NCBI RefSeq assembly: GCF_014191355.1 | Contig: NZ_JACHWM010000013.1 | Location: 155,958 to 219,957 of the forward strand | Direction of reading: 5' to 3' | From: Methylobacterium sp. R2-1 | GTDB lineage: Bacteria > Pseudomonadota > Alphaproteobacteria > Rhizobiales > Beijerinckiaceae | Length of the DNA stretch: 64,000 nucleotides | In this document: in pieces, positions 25,332-34,060 of the stretch | How positions within the stretch are numbered: the stretch's first letter is position 1 | Layout of the letters: each line of letters opens with the position of its first letter | Made by a program: the position numbers and the translations under genes | Notes under the pieces: generated by a model | The model's database searches: none | Told to the model about the DNA's origin: nothing | What the model saw: only the letters and a program-made list of their open reading frames with translations

Positions 25332-25851
25332 CGTGTGTCCGAGGTTCACGCGATCCTTCGGGGACCGCGCCCCTAAGCTGTGCCGGGACGCGTTAGGGTT
25401 CGAGCGGGAGGCGCCGCCGATCCCGTAGGTGTCCCGTTAGGATGTCGGGCCGAGGGAGGGCCATCCCGTCGAAAACCGGCCCGGCGTCCCTGATCGGGGG
25501 CTGCGCTCGGGCGCGACCGCACGGGCTTGGCCATCCTCGAGGTGCTCGTCCTTGACCTTGTCGCGGTCACCGCCTTCGAAGTGCTGCTCGGGTCTTGCGC
25601 CGCCCACTCTCACGGTGGCGGCCTACGCGGATGCGCCGAGGATTTCCCTTCGCTCGATCCTTCACGGACTGGAGGCGGCTCGAGGCTCTGATCGTCGACG
25701 GTGATACGTCTCATGCGAAATTCGGCTGCTTGCCTCGGATTTTGTCTCACTCCGGCATCGCGAGGCGGAGCCGGAGCGATCAAGCGCAGGTCGTATCAGG
25801 CGTCGCGATGGGGCTGACGAGACAGGTTTGGCTCAGGCCGAACCGACCCTC
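25332..25851. other. intergenic, no gene supported
   Basis: About 520 bases between two minus-strand genes. Frames exist on both strands but none shows a conserved pattern or a good start context. No strong hairpin or repeat was noticed. Confidence 0.45.
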
Positions 25852-26745
25852 TCATCGGGTTGCGAGCAGCGTTGCCGTCCGCTGCTGCCGCTCCAGGATC
25901 TGGCGCAAATGGGCGATGGCGCCCTCCTGCATGCTGCGCAGCGCCTGCGGATCCGTTTCACCGTCCCGCCGCATCGAAACGTAGAACTCGAATTGGTCCG
26001 GCTCGGTCGCGGCGATCCGGTTCAGCACGAACGGGAACAGACCGAGTCGCGCCGCCGCCTCGACGGCGTCGAGGAAGGACAGGGGCGTGAACACCCAGCA
26101 ATGACAATCCTGATAGCGGCCCGAGGCGAGGGCTTCGCTGGCCTGCTCGTAGGCCAGTGCCAGGGCCGCCTCGCCGCATCGTCGCGGTGCCCGTCCCGGG
26201 TCCTCACCCGCCCAGATCTCCTTGGGTTCGATGGCGAGCGCCTGATAGGTATGGGCGAAGATCTGGCGTGGGCTCGGCCGATCGTAGTTCAGGAGATCGG
26301 CCTCGGTCAGTTCGGCGATGGTGCTGTCGGCCCGCCCCGCATCGAACATGAAGCGCCGGTCGGGGAGCGAGAGGTTGAGAACGCCGCCCGGGCGCAGCAC
26401 GGCGTGGATGCCGCGAAACCAGCCGAGCAGATTAGGCACGTACTGCGCGACTTGCGCGGCGATGGCGAAGTCGAGGCCCTCTCTCCCGAGCACGGCCGCC
26501 AGCGAGCCGGAGCCCGTCCAGGCGTGATCGATCGGCACGGCCCCGGCCAAGCTGGCCTGCGCATCGACGGCATGATCGACATAGGCGACGCGAATCCCCT
26601 CGGGCAGGGCCGTCGGGTTGTCCGCCGGCCCGAATTCGAGACCCTGTGCCACGGGCAGTGGAACATCGTGCGTGAGACGGGCGAGGCGCCGGTCGGCGGA
26701 CCGGCGCCCCAGAAATGCGTCCAGCGACAGGGAACCGGAATGCAT
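25852..26745 (-). CDS. SAM-dependent methyltransferase domain protein
   Basis: 297 residues. Motif I appears as GLEFGPADNPT, and the post-motif region DFAIAAQVAQYVPNLLGWF, then AVLRPGGVLNLSLPD, is the class I methyltransferase signature (compare 'hVleHvpd ... l.pGG'). The His usual in EHV is Gln-Tyr here. The C-terminal part is unassigned. The family includes glycan and lipid methyltransferases. It stands upstream of a broken Hint gene on the same strand, with no clear operon partner. Confidence 0.75.
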   Translation of the reverse strand: MHSGSLSLDAFLGRRSADRRLARLTHDVPLPVAQGLEFGPADNPTALPEGIRVAYVDHAVDAQASLAGAVPIDHAWTGSGSLAAVLGREGLDFAIAAQVAQYVPNLLGWFRGIHAVLRPGGVLNLSLPDRRFMFDAGRADSTIAELTEADLLNYDRPSPRQIFAHTYQALAIEPKEIWAGEDPGRAPRRCGEAALALAYEQASEALASGRYQDCHCWVFTPLSFLDAVEAAARLGLFPFVLNRIAATEPDQFEFYVSMRRDGETDPQALRSMQEGAIAHLRQILERQQRTATLLATR

Positions 26746-26781
26746 GCCGCGGACACCTCACGTCTCAGCCAAAGGAAAATC

Positions 26782-27157
26782 CTACAGAGTTCGTCTCGCC
26801 CGCCCAAGCGCAATCGTCGGCAAGGGACCGCGCGAAGGTGGCACCAAGGCGCGTGCGTTCGGCCTCGGCGAGGGGCCGTCGACGGCGACCGGACGGCAGC
26901 GATCCTTCATCTCTCGGGCGACGAAATCCGGATCGAACAGGACGCCGTCGGCGCCGCTGAACCAGGGACGGCTGCCGAGATCGATGTCGCTCTCTGCGGG
27001 CAGGCCTTCCGCAAGCAGGATGTCACGAGCGTCGAGTTCGATGTGCCAACAGGTGACGCTGTCGCGTTCGGTACGGACGACGGAGGTGTCATTGATCAGG
27101 CACATCGCGGGACGAGCACGCCACCTTCGTGACCGGCCTCGGCGCCCACAATGGTCG
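26782..27157 (-). pseudogene. Hint (hedgehog/intein) domain remnant
   Basis: Encodes VGAEAGHEGGVLVP, then after a one-base loss near 27112 MCLINDTS, TCWHIELDARDILLAEGLPAES and DRCRPVAVDGP. It is closely similar to the C-terminal half of the intact Hint proteins at 49310-50284 and 51255-52232. Everything upstream of the VGAD-like block, including the catalytic Cys region, is gone, and the DNA switches directly to the end of a glycosidase gene. It is therefore truncated and frameshifted. Confidence 0.85.
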
Positions 27158-27168
27158 CGCCTCGATCG

Positions 27169-28227
27169 TCACGGCAGCGGCGAGCCCCCGAGGTCGAGTT
27201 CCTTCGCCTCGCGGACCACCGCCAGGTGGTCGCCGGCGTCTCGCATCTCGTAGAGCCGGCCGCGCGCTTGGCGGAAGGGATGATGCAGCACCATCATCAG
27301 CGTGCCGTCGAACCGGCGGAACAGCATTCCGTGTCCGCTGTCGTCGCGGACCAGCGGCGCCAGTTGCTCCCAGGGACCGCCGATCTCGCCCGATCGAGAG
27401 CGTGCGATCCCCTGCACGTAGCCGTTCCGGTCGTAGCTCGACCACAGCATCAGCAGCGTCCCCGATGCCGTCCGGAACAGTTCAGGACCGTCGGTCACAT
27501 AGGTCGTGCTGCCGTCGGAATGGCGCGCGCCGGCCACCCACGGCACGTCCGAGGCACGGAAGAGAAGCTGCCGCGGACCGGAGGCGGCGAGGTTGTCATC
27601 CAGCGGCATCGCCTCGATCGAGCCGTCGCCGATCTGCACCCATTCGTGCGCGTAGACGATCCACGGCCGGCCTTTGGGATCGACATAGAGTGTGCCGTCG
27701 AGCGTCATGATCGAAGGGTCGACGATCGGCGCGCCCTCGCGCACGAAGGCGTAGGGTCCGTCGATCCGGTCGGCCACCGCGAGCAGCGTGCTGCGCCGGA
27801 CCGGATGCCGCGGACCGGCGGCGGGCAGCTTGTCGGCCTCGTTGAAGAACGTCGAGAACAGGTACCAGCGCCCCTTCCAGCGATGCACCTCCGGCGCCCA
27901 GCCGCCGTCATTGGCCCAGACATCCGGCGGCAGCGCGAAGACGAGGCGCGGCTTCTGCCAGTTCTTCAGGTCTCGGCTGGTATAGACCATGATTCCCACG
28001 CGCCGATCCCCCGTCATCGCAGGCTCGTTGCGGGTGAACAGATAATAGGTGCCGCTGTCGCGATCGGCGACGATCCATGGATCGTGCAGCGGCATCTGAG
28101 GCATGTGCAGCGGAGCGGTCTGCCCCTCGCTCATGGCGGCCGGTGGTGCGGCCAGCATCGCGGAAGGATAGACCAGCGCGGACAAAGCGATCGCACTTCG
28201 AATCGCCAGCAGGACCGTGAGGTTCAT
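27169..28227 (-). CDS. secreted glycoside hydrolase family 43-like protein
   Basis: 352 residues with a signal peptide (helix IRSAIALSALVYPSAMLA, cleavage near AAPPA). The five-bladed propeller marks of GH43 are present: PLHDPWIV with the catalytic base Asp, APEVHRWKGRWYLF, VDPSIM (pKa-modulating Asp) and DGPELFR with the likely acid Glu. Substrates of the family are arabinans and xylosides of plant cell walls, plausible for a leaf-associated bacterium. It is monocistronic; the Hint remnant abuts its 3' end. Confidence 0.82.
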   Translation of the reverse strand: MNLTVLLAIRSAIALSALVYPSAMLAAPPAAMSEGQTAPLHMPQMPLHDPWIVADRDSGTYYLFTRNEPAMTGDRRVGIMVYTSRDLKNWQKPRLVFALPPDVWANDGGWAPEVHRWKGRWYLFSTFFNEADKLPAAGPRHPVRRSTLLAVADRIDGPYAFVREGAPIVDPSIMTLDGTLYVDPKGRPWIVYAHEWVQIGDGSIEAMPLDDNLAASGPRQLLFRASDVPWVAGARHSDGSTTYVTDGPELFRTASGTLLMLWSSYDRNGYVQGIARSRSGEIGGPWEQLAPLVRDDSGHGMLFRRFDGTLMMVLHHPFRQARGRLYEMRDAGDHLAVVREAKELDLGGSPLP

Positions 28228-28711
28228 GCCGTTCGCTATAGCATACTAAAAAGACTGTCTGGATGTCTTTCCGATGTCGTGGTAATTTGGCCGGCTAAGG
28301 CAATGCTTATCAGGGCCTGTGCAGGAAAGACTAGTCGTTCCGGCTGCCTGCCCTGACAATGCCGGATCAGATGCAGCTTGAGAATGCGGCTGCGGTGACC
28401 GGTTGCGTTGCATTGCCGCCGCGGGTGACACCGGGAAATTTGGAAGATGAAGTGGGATGGTCCGAGCCGAACAACAGGGTTCAGCGGATACGATGATTTG
28501 GCCAGCACGTACGGCCGAGGTTGTGGCGCTGGCGGCAGCAGGATCGGCCGTGCCGGCAGCTGCGCGGGGGCCTCAGCGCCGAAGCGTGCGACCGTCGGCG
28601 GCTGCGCCAAGAATGACTTCAGTGGAGAGCACCGGCTCAAGCCCGAGCGCTCTACTGAACTGATCGGTGTCGCGCGGCCCGAACCCCGATACGATCAGGG
28701 TCTCAGGCCGT
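28228..28711. other. intergenic, no gene supported
   Basis: About 480 bases between the glycosidase start and the porin stop. Several short frames occur on both strands, without conserved features. The part near 28230-28320 should hold the glycosidase promoter. Confidence 0.4.
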
Positions 28712-29671
28712 CTATTTGAAGAATGCCGAGAGCCAATCCGATTCGGCATACACGCCCGGCGTCGTCGTCGACGCCTGCCAGCGTATCGAGCCGATGATGG
28801 CGTCGCCGCACCAACCGGAGCGGCCACCATTGAAGTACCCCCTGTAATCTCCGGTCAGCGTGAAACACTGGCGCGTATCGAGGTCCGTTTTGTGGAATCG
28901 CAGATCCAGCAGCAGGTTCTTGTATGTATAGGATAGCCCAACGTTGCCGTAAATGTAGCTCGGCAGATCAAGGGCGACAAATCCGGTAGCAGACGTCTTC
29001 GCAGCCCCAAGAAAGTAGTGTCCGATTTCGGCAGAAGCAGAGAACCCACCTGAATACGCTTCGGGTAAGAACGAGAACCAGCTTGAGGGGAGCGTGTAGG
29101 CAACTGTCCCCGACGCGTAGGTGCCTGTCGCATGCTGCCCAAACCAATTTGGGGAATAGAATAGATTTGCGCCCAGAATCAATTCGGGCGCCACTTGGTA
29201 CAGGGCCTTGCCACTGATCTCGTAGAAATCGCTGTTGGCTGTCGTCAGAAAGGCTCCCGTGACAGGATCAACCAAGCGCTGCTCGTTGGGATAGAAGTAG
29301 TACAGGAATCCGAGATCGAGCGACAAGTTGCCGAAGACCGGCCGTATGCCGGCGGTGAGATCAAACTCGAAATCCGGCCGCGTCGGCAGGCGAGTTTGCC
29401 ACGTATAGAATGCCGTATAAGCCAAATTGTTGAAGTATTGAACCTCAAAGAAGCTCTGGTAGCTGCCTTGGCGATTCGAATTCGATATGCCTCGGAAGTT
29501 GTAGTCCGATGCATATTGCGAATAGAAAGAGAAGCCGATGATCGAGTCGCTCGCCTTGGCTTCAGCCGGCATCACCTTCGGAGCTTCCTGCAGGTCGGCC
29601 GCTTTGACTGCAGATCCGGACAGAAACAGTGATGCGGCAAGGTAACGCCCCCAAGATTTCGATTTTGCCAT
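28712..29671 (-). CDS. TorF family putative porin
   Basis: 319 residues. Signal peptide (YLAASLFLSGSAVKA), then GFSFYSQYASDYNFRGISNS, the hallmark of the TorF/Gcw_chp outer-membrane family, followed by aromatic amphipathic strands (YTAFYTWQT, FLYYFYPNE, SYTYKNLLLDLRFHK) and a C-terminal Phe-Phe-Lys end. ATG 29671 is used because it precedes the signal peptide; an upstream start at 29752 would bury it. It lies on the same strand, about 230 bases after the amine demethylase operon, so it could serve substrate entry, by inference. Confidence 0.82.
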   Translation of the reverse strand: MAKSKSWGRYLAASLFLSGSAVKAADLQEAPKVMPAEAKASDSIIGFSFYSQYASDYNFRGISNSNRQGSYQSFFEVQYFNNLAYTAFYTWQTRLPTRPDFEFDLTAGIRPVFGNLSLDLGFLYYFYPNEQRLVDPVTGAFLTTANSDFYEISGKALYQVAPELILGANLFYSPNWFGQHATGTYASGTVAYTLPSSWFSFLPEAYSGGFSASAEIGHYFLGAAKTSATGFVALDLPSYIYGNVGLSYTYKNLLLDLRFHKTDLDTRQCFTLTGDYRGYFNGGRSGWCGDAIIGSIRWQASTTTPGVYAESDWLSAFFK

Positions 29672-29900
29672 GATTGGACTTCCTAGTGCTGCCGCTTGGG
29701 CGACGTAACTCGGAGAGAGGGTCGAGCCGTGAAGTGATTTCGCCATAAACAACAGTGTCGATCAAATGGAATTGTCCAAACCTCTATGGTTTCATTTGAT
29801 TTATGTGCTGAAGTAGCAAATATACAACATATAAGTCGCCGAAAGTGAAGAATATGTTCCAAGGCCGATTTGCATAAATCCGTCCTTCACTGTTCGGCCG

Positions 29901-30971
29901 TCAGCGGGCGCCGGTTCCGAGCGTGGTCTGGTCCGGACCGATTCCGGGCGAAAGCGGCGTACCGTCGTCCATCGGCGCTAGTCGTTGGATGATCGTATCC
30001 CGATACCGGGTCAGACCTTTGTAATCCGCGAGTTCGGGCGGCAATGTCTTGAGGACGCGGTGCAGGCGCTTGCGCCACTTCTCGACCCGCTCGATGTCCT
30101 GCAGACTGATCAGGTAGCAGCGGATGCCGAAGAGGATCGCGTTCGAACGCGGCAGCCGGAACAGCGTCTGCAGCTCGACGCGCAGATGTACTTTCTGGGC
30201 GACGTTGTCCGGTGTCACGGTGGTGCGGTCAGGACCCCAATCGGGATAGTTCTCCGGCGAGGTGTCGAGCCGCGGGTTGATCGTCATCGTCCAGTTCAGG
30301 CGGCGAACCGGATGCCCGTATTGCAGGCGAAGCAGATAGCGCAGCGCGCGATCGAAGACCCCGAGGTTATGCGCCAGCGGCACCGGCCCGTGCCACTCGT
30401 GGAAAGTCATGCCGATATCGAACTCGAGCGACCAATCAGCCTGTGTCGTGACCATGCCGCCATCGACGTAGAGGTTGTCGTCCCGCTGATCCTGAAGAGT
30501 GAAGTCGCCCTGTGCCTGTCGGGTGATGTACTCGAACGGCTCGCAGGGCAGCGTGGCGGCATCACCGAAGACGAACCTCTGGTCGATGTTCAGGGGACGA
30601 TTGATCCAGTGCCAGTTCGCACCGTTCCGCGTCAGGCTGAAATGCTCGGGGTAATCACCCGCGAGACTTTCCATGATGAGCTCGAGCGTGTCCCACTGCG
30701 CCGGCATCATGTGCGGCAGGACCTGGCAGCGCTTGGGATCGTTCTGAAGCACCAGCGCCCGCTCGCGGCACTCGGCGACGTAGTGCTCGTCTACGTCGAA
30801 GGGATGCTCGAAAACCGGGCTCGGCCCGCCCCGGACATGCGGCTCGATATTGACCGAGTACATGTAGGTGTCCTCCCCGAAGGGGAAGGGAAATCGCAGC
30901 ACGCCCGCGTCGCTGTTGCGGTAGGAGAAATCCCCTCGAAACGTCTCGTCGGTCTTGAATGGGATGCCCAT
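29901..30971 (-). CDS. haem-dependent oxidative N-demethylase (DUF3445), dimethylamine monooxygenase subunit
   Basis: 356 residues of the DUF3445 family (HODM alpha-subunit-like). It would hold the haem where dimethylamine is oxidised to methylamine plus formaldehyde. Visible family features are QNDPKRCQVLPHM, SLTRNGANWHWINRPLNIDQRF and TFHEWHGPVP; the conserved His residues in this part are candidate haem or substrate ligands. A GAGGAG precedes the ATG by 6 bases. It is last in an operon after the DmmA-like and reductase genes (10-base gap), so all three probably form one enzyme system. Confidence 0.85.
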   Translation of the reverse strand: MGIPFKTDETFRGDFSYRNSDAGVLRFPFPFGEDTYMYSVNIEPHVRGGPSPVFEHPFDVDEHYVAECRERALVLQNDPKRCQVLPHMMPAQWDTLELIMESLAGDYPEHFSLTRNGANWHWINRPLNIDQRFVFGDAATLPCEPFEYITRQAQGDFTLQDQRDDNLYVDGGMVTTQADWSLEFDIGMTFHEWHGPVPLAHNLGVFDRALRYLLRLQYGHPVRRLNWTMTINPRLDTSPENYPDWGPDRTTVTPDNVAQKVHLRVELQTLFRLPRSNAILFGIRCYLISLQDIERVEKWRKRLHRVLKTLPPELADYKGLTRYRDTIIQRLAPMDDGTPLSPGIGPDQTTLGTGAR

Positions 30972-30981
30972 CGGGGTCTCC

Positions 30982-31929
30982 TCAATAGTCCAGGGTCAGG
31001 CGATCAGACTTCGCCCGGGACAGACACGTTGCGATGATCTTCCCCTCGGCCCGCTCCTGCTCGGAGAGGACGTGGTCCCTGTGCTCGGGCTCGCCGTCGA
31101 GCACCGGCAGGAGGCAGACGCCGCAGGCGCCGCCCCGGCACAGGCACGGTGCCTCGATGCCGGCACCCTCCAGGGCTTCGAGGAGCGTCTGGCTCTCCTC
31201 GACAAGGATCGTCTGCCCAGATCGGGCGAGATGCACGATGAAGGGCCGCCCGCCGGCCGCGCCGGCGAAGCTCTCCTGATGGACGGCGTTGGCGGGCCAG
31301 CCGAGCCCCTTGGCCGTCTCGGCGACCGCGCGCATCAGCCCCTCGGGCCCGCAGGTGTAGACGTGCGTGCCGAGTGGCTGGTCGGCGAGGATCGGTTCGA
31401 GCACGGGCCGCCCCCCCGTGCCGTGCACGTGGACGCGCGGGTCGTCGGTTCCCAGAAGCCCGCGGAAGGTCTCGGCCTCGGAGATCGCGCAGAACTGGTG
31501 CAGCTCGAACACCGCGCCGCGCGCCTTGAGCACGGGCAGGTAGGACAGGAAGGGCGTGATCCCGATCCCGCCTCCGATCAGGATGTGCTTGCGGGCGAGC
31601 GAGGCGATCGGGAACAGGCTCGCGGGCGCGCTCAGCTCGACGCGATCGCCACTGCGCAGCACGTCGTGCAGGAAGTGCGAGCCGCCGCGGGATTGCTCCA
31701 CGCGCCGGACGATGATCGCGTAATGGCCGCGTTCCTCCGGCGGGGTCACGAGGGAATAGGCGTTCTTCCAGACGCGCTCCGGGCCGCTCAGGGTCACGAG
31801 CACGTGCGCCCCGGGGGCGGCGGTCGGGAATTCGGCCGGGCCGTCCGGCTCGAAGCGGAAGCGCTTCAGGGTCGGGCTGATGCTGTCGATGCCGGCGACG
31901 CGAGCCGGCAGGCTGCCTGTGATGATCAT
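30982..31929 (-). CDS. PDR-type ferredoxin reductase of the dimethylamine monooxygenase
   Basis: 315 residues fusing three parts. First an FMN-binding barrel (NAYSLVTPPEE), then an NAD(P)H domain (LIGGGIGITPFLSY, YTCGPEGLM), then a C-terminal plant-type [2Fe-2S] ferredoxin with cysteines CLCRGGACGVCLLPV and a later ATCLSRA. This layout is that of phthalate dioxygenase reductase. It passes electrons from NAD(P)H to the haem subunit encoded next. The start ATG at 31929 overlaps the stop of the DmmA-like gene (ATGA). Confidence 0.9.
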   Translation of the reverse strand: MIITGSLPARVAGIDSISPTLKRFRFEPDGPAEFPTAAPGAHVLVTLSGPERVWKNAYSLVTPPEERGHYAIIVRRVEQSRGGSHFLHDVLRSGDRVELSAPASLFPIASLARKHILIGGGIGITPFLSYLPVLKARGAVFELHQFCAISEAETFRGLLGTDDPRVHVHGTGGRPVLEPILADQPLGTHVYTCGPEGLMRAVAETAKGLGWPANAVHQESFAGAAGGRPFIVHLARSGQTILVEESQTLLEALEGAGIEAPCLCRGGACGVCLLPVLDGEPEHRDHVLSEQERAEGKIIATCLSRAKSDRLTLDY

Positions 31930-32507
31930 CGATAGGCCTGCTCGGCAGGGGGAACGTCTCCGGGCGTCTCGGCATCGACCTTGACGCCCATGAAGGCGGA
32001 GAGACGGCGCGAGAAGTGATCGCGCACGAACAGGTGCGCGCCGCAGCCCCCGCAGCGCACGATCGTCGTGGTCACGCCCTCGTTGTAGGTCCGGCAGTGG
32101 ACGCAGAAGATCCGGCGGGCGTGGGATCCGGCATGCGCGAGCTGGATTTCGCCCTTGCCCATGCCGGCGCGGCGCGCGATGCCGTCGATCTCCCAGAGGA
32201 AATCCTCGCGGCCGGTCGCGTAGAGGCGCAGCCCCATCCGCTCCTGCGCGAGCCGTGGGGCGAGGCAATCGAGCATCTGCCGCGGGGAGCGGAACCGGCG
32301 CGGTCCGCCCTGGCCGGGCAGTGGGATGCCGGCGACCCCCTCGGCGTCCCGCGGGACGACGATCCAGGTCTCGACATCGAGTTCCGCCGCCAGGAGCGCG
32401 TCGGGCCGCTCGGTCGGCTCGGCCACGAGCAGGAGGTGGCGCTTGCCTGCCGGGTCGGGTCGGAGCGGCTCGTACTGGGGGCGGCTCTTGATGCCCTGAT
32501 CGATCAT
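31926..32507 (-). CDS. DmmA-like dimethylamine monooxygenase subunit
   Basis: 193 residues. N-terminal Rossmann-like portion (KRHLLLVAEPTERPDALLAA) and a C-terminal zinc ribbon CVHCRTYNEG ... VRCGGCGAHL, then FSRRLSAFMGVKVDAE, the pattern of the small subunit found with DUF3445 and PDR-type reductase genes in dimethylamine operons. Its biochemical task is not settled; electron transfer or assembly is likely. It overlaps the reductase gene by 4 bases, so synthesis is coupled. Confidence 0.8.
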   Translation of the reverse strand: MIDQGIKSRPQYEPLRPDPAGKRHLLLVAEPTERPDALLAAELDVETWIVVPRDAEGVAGIPLPGQGGPRRFRSPRQMLDCLAPRLAQERMGLRLYATGREDFLWEIDGIARRAGMGKGEIQLAHAGSHARRIFCVHCRTYNEGVTTTIVRCGGCGAHLFVRDHFSRRLSAFMGVKVDAETPGDVPPAEQAYR

Positions 32508-32603
32508 CCCTCGGATCCTCGTCGTGGATCGGTTGTCCTTTGAAGGCAGGCGGTGACGCCGGAGCCGACCCCGTGCTCGGCCTTGCCAGGGGGCCGGCTC
32601 CGC

Positions 32604-33737
32604 TCAGGCCATCCGCTCGTCGGTCGGATGGGTCCGGAGGCGCATCGGATCGTAGAAGGGAGTCCGCACGACGTTGGCGACCTTGCGCCCCTTGTCGGTC
32701 TCGACCTCGACCTCGGTGCCCAGGCCGGCGAGGTCTGGAGGCAGGTGGGCGAGCCCGATCGATTTCATGAGGTGGCGGCTGTAGGTCGTGCTGTTGACGG
32801 TGCCGACCTCACGGCCGCCATGGAAGATCTTGGCGCCCGGCGCCACCGCTTCATCGGTCATGATCTCCAAGCCGACCTGCCGGAAACGCTCCTTGCCGCG
32901 CTTGGCCTGCAAGGCCGCCTTGCCGCGGAAGTCCGGCTTGCTGAGGTCGACCGTCCAATCGGCACCGACCTCCCAGGGCGTCGTGTCGGGCTTCGGCATG
33001 TCGAAGGGGAAGAACAGCAAACCGCCCTCCACCCGCACGATGTCGAGACAATCCCAGGAGGCCGCCACGATGCCGAACGGCTTGCCCGCCTCCATGATGG
33101 CGTCCCAAATCGCCACGGCGTCCTTGGCGGTGCAGAACACCTCGTAGCCGCGCTCGGCCGAGTAGCCGCCGCGGGCCAGCGACACGTCGAAGCCGAACAG
33201 GGTCGTGCGCGCGTGGCGGAAATATTTCAGGCCCGCGAGATCGAGGGGAGTGTGGGGCGTCAAGATGTCGAGGGCCATCGGGCCCTGCAGCGAGAGGATG
33301 TGGACGTCGTCGTCCTTGGCGGCCGTGACGTCGCGCCCCTCGGTGAAGAGCGGAAGGGCTTCCTCCAGGCTGCCGCCCCCGTGCGACAGGCGGAAATCCT
33401 GCGGGCCGTCGCGGTAGACGAGCACGTCGTCGATCAGGGATCCCTCGTCATCGACGATGTTGCTGATCGCCGAGTGCCCGGGTGCGATCTTGCTCACATC
33501 GCTCGTGAGCATCGCGTTGAGCATCGCCTCGGCGTCCGGCCCGGACACGTTGATGAGGCGCAGACCCGTCACGTCGAACAACCCTGCGCGCGAGCGCACG
33601 ATCGTCGTCTCCTCATAGCGGTCGGTGCTGTAGGATTGCGGGATCGGCATCCCGTTCCATTCGGCGTCCAGTTTCGATCCGAGCGCCAGGTGACGCTCGT
33701 TGAGGGCCGACTGGCGGGGGAGATCTTTGTAGCTCAT
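32604..33737 (-). CDS. GcvT-like tetrahydrofolate-dependent aminomethyltransferase/demethylase
   Basis: 377 residues of the GcvT/DmdA fold. N-terminal RSRAGLFDVTGLRLINVSGPD, LSLQGPMALDIL, the central RGGYSAERGYEVFC (family G-Y-T-G-E-x-G-x-E with Ala/Arg changes), VRVEGGLLFFPFD and the C-terminal barrel region. In methylated-amine clusters this protein is expected to catch formaldehyde or a methyl group on tetrahydrofolate. It stands 96 bases ahead of the dimethylamine monooxygenase genes on the same strand. Similarity to DMSP demethylase means a sulfonium substrate cannot be ruled out. Confidence 0.8.
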   Translation of the reverse strand: MSYKDLPRQSALNERHLALGSKLDAEWNGMPIPQSYSTDRYEETTIVRSRAGLFDVTGLRLINVSGPDAEAMLNAMLTSDVSKIAPGHSAISNIVDDEGSLIDDVLVYRDGPQDFRLSHGGGSLEEALPLFTEGRDVTAAKDDDVHILSLQGPMALDILTPHTPLDLAGLKYFRHARTTLFGFDVSLARGGYSAERGYEVFCTAKDAVAIWDAIMEAGKPFGIVAASWDCLDIVRVEGGLLFFPFDMPKPDTTPWEVGADWTVDLSKPDFRGKAALQAKRGKERFRQVGLEIMTDEAVAPGAKIFHGGREVGTVNSTTYSRHLMKSIGLAHLPPDLAGLGTEVEVETDKGRKVANVVRTPFYDPMRLRTHPTDERMA

Positions 33738-33761
33738 GGCATGGTCCTTTGGCGTGGTCCT

Positions 33762-33864
33762 TAGGGCATCGTCCTGGATATTGGATCCAGGACGATGCCC
33801 TAGGTCTTTGATGTTGCATCATTTTTTCCGAAAGCCGGCAGCCACCTTTCGGGACGATGCTCTA
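33762..33864 (-). repeat. intergenic repeat family B, long copy with an 18-bp perfect hairpin
   Basis: On the plus strand it starts TAGGGCATCGTCCTGGAT, loop ATTGG, then the exact complement ATCCAGGACGATGCCCTA (33762-33802), then the family core TTTTTTCCGAAAGCCGGCAG and the terminus GACGATGCTCTA. It separates the permease gene from the GcvT-like gene. The rest of 33738-34060 holds no gene; a near-perfect GGACGGGCCGG/CCGGCCTGTCC hairpin near 34021-34050 may end the permease transcript. Confidence 0.85.
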
Positions 33865-34060
33865 GGGCCGAAATCCGATTTCCTGAGTGGCAGGGGGCGA
33901 TCCTCGCCGAAACCTGCCGGCTCTTCTGGCCGATGCCCGCCCTTCCCCGGCTCCGGATCGGCGTGAGCGGGGCCCCGCGAGTCCCGGGCCTAGGGATCGG
34001 GAAGGCGACCATCCTTCAGAAGGACGGGCCGGCTCGTCCGGCCTGTCCTGCCGCGTCGGC

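Noticed and set aside
25595..25984. 129-codon plus-strand frame between two minus-strand genes
   Set aside because: No conserved pattern, and its second half is antisense to the methyltransferase gene.
28236..28640. 134-codon minus-strand frame in the gap after the porin
   Set aside because: Composition is mixed, no motif, and no ribosome site; left as intergenic.
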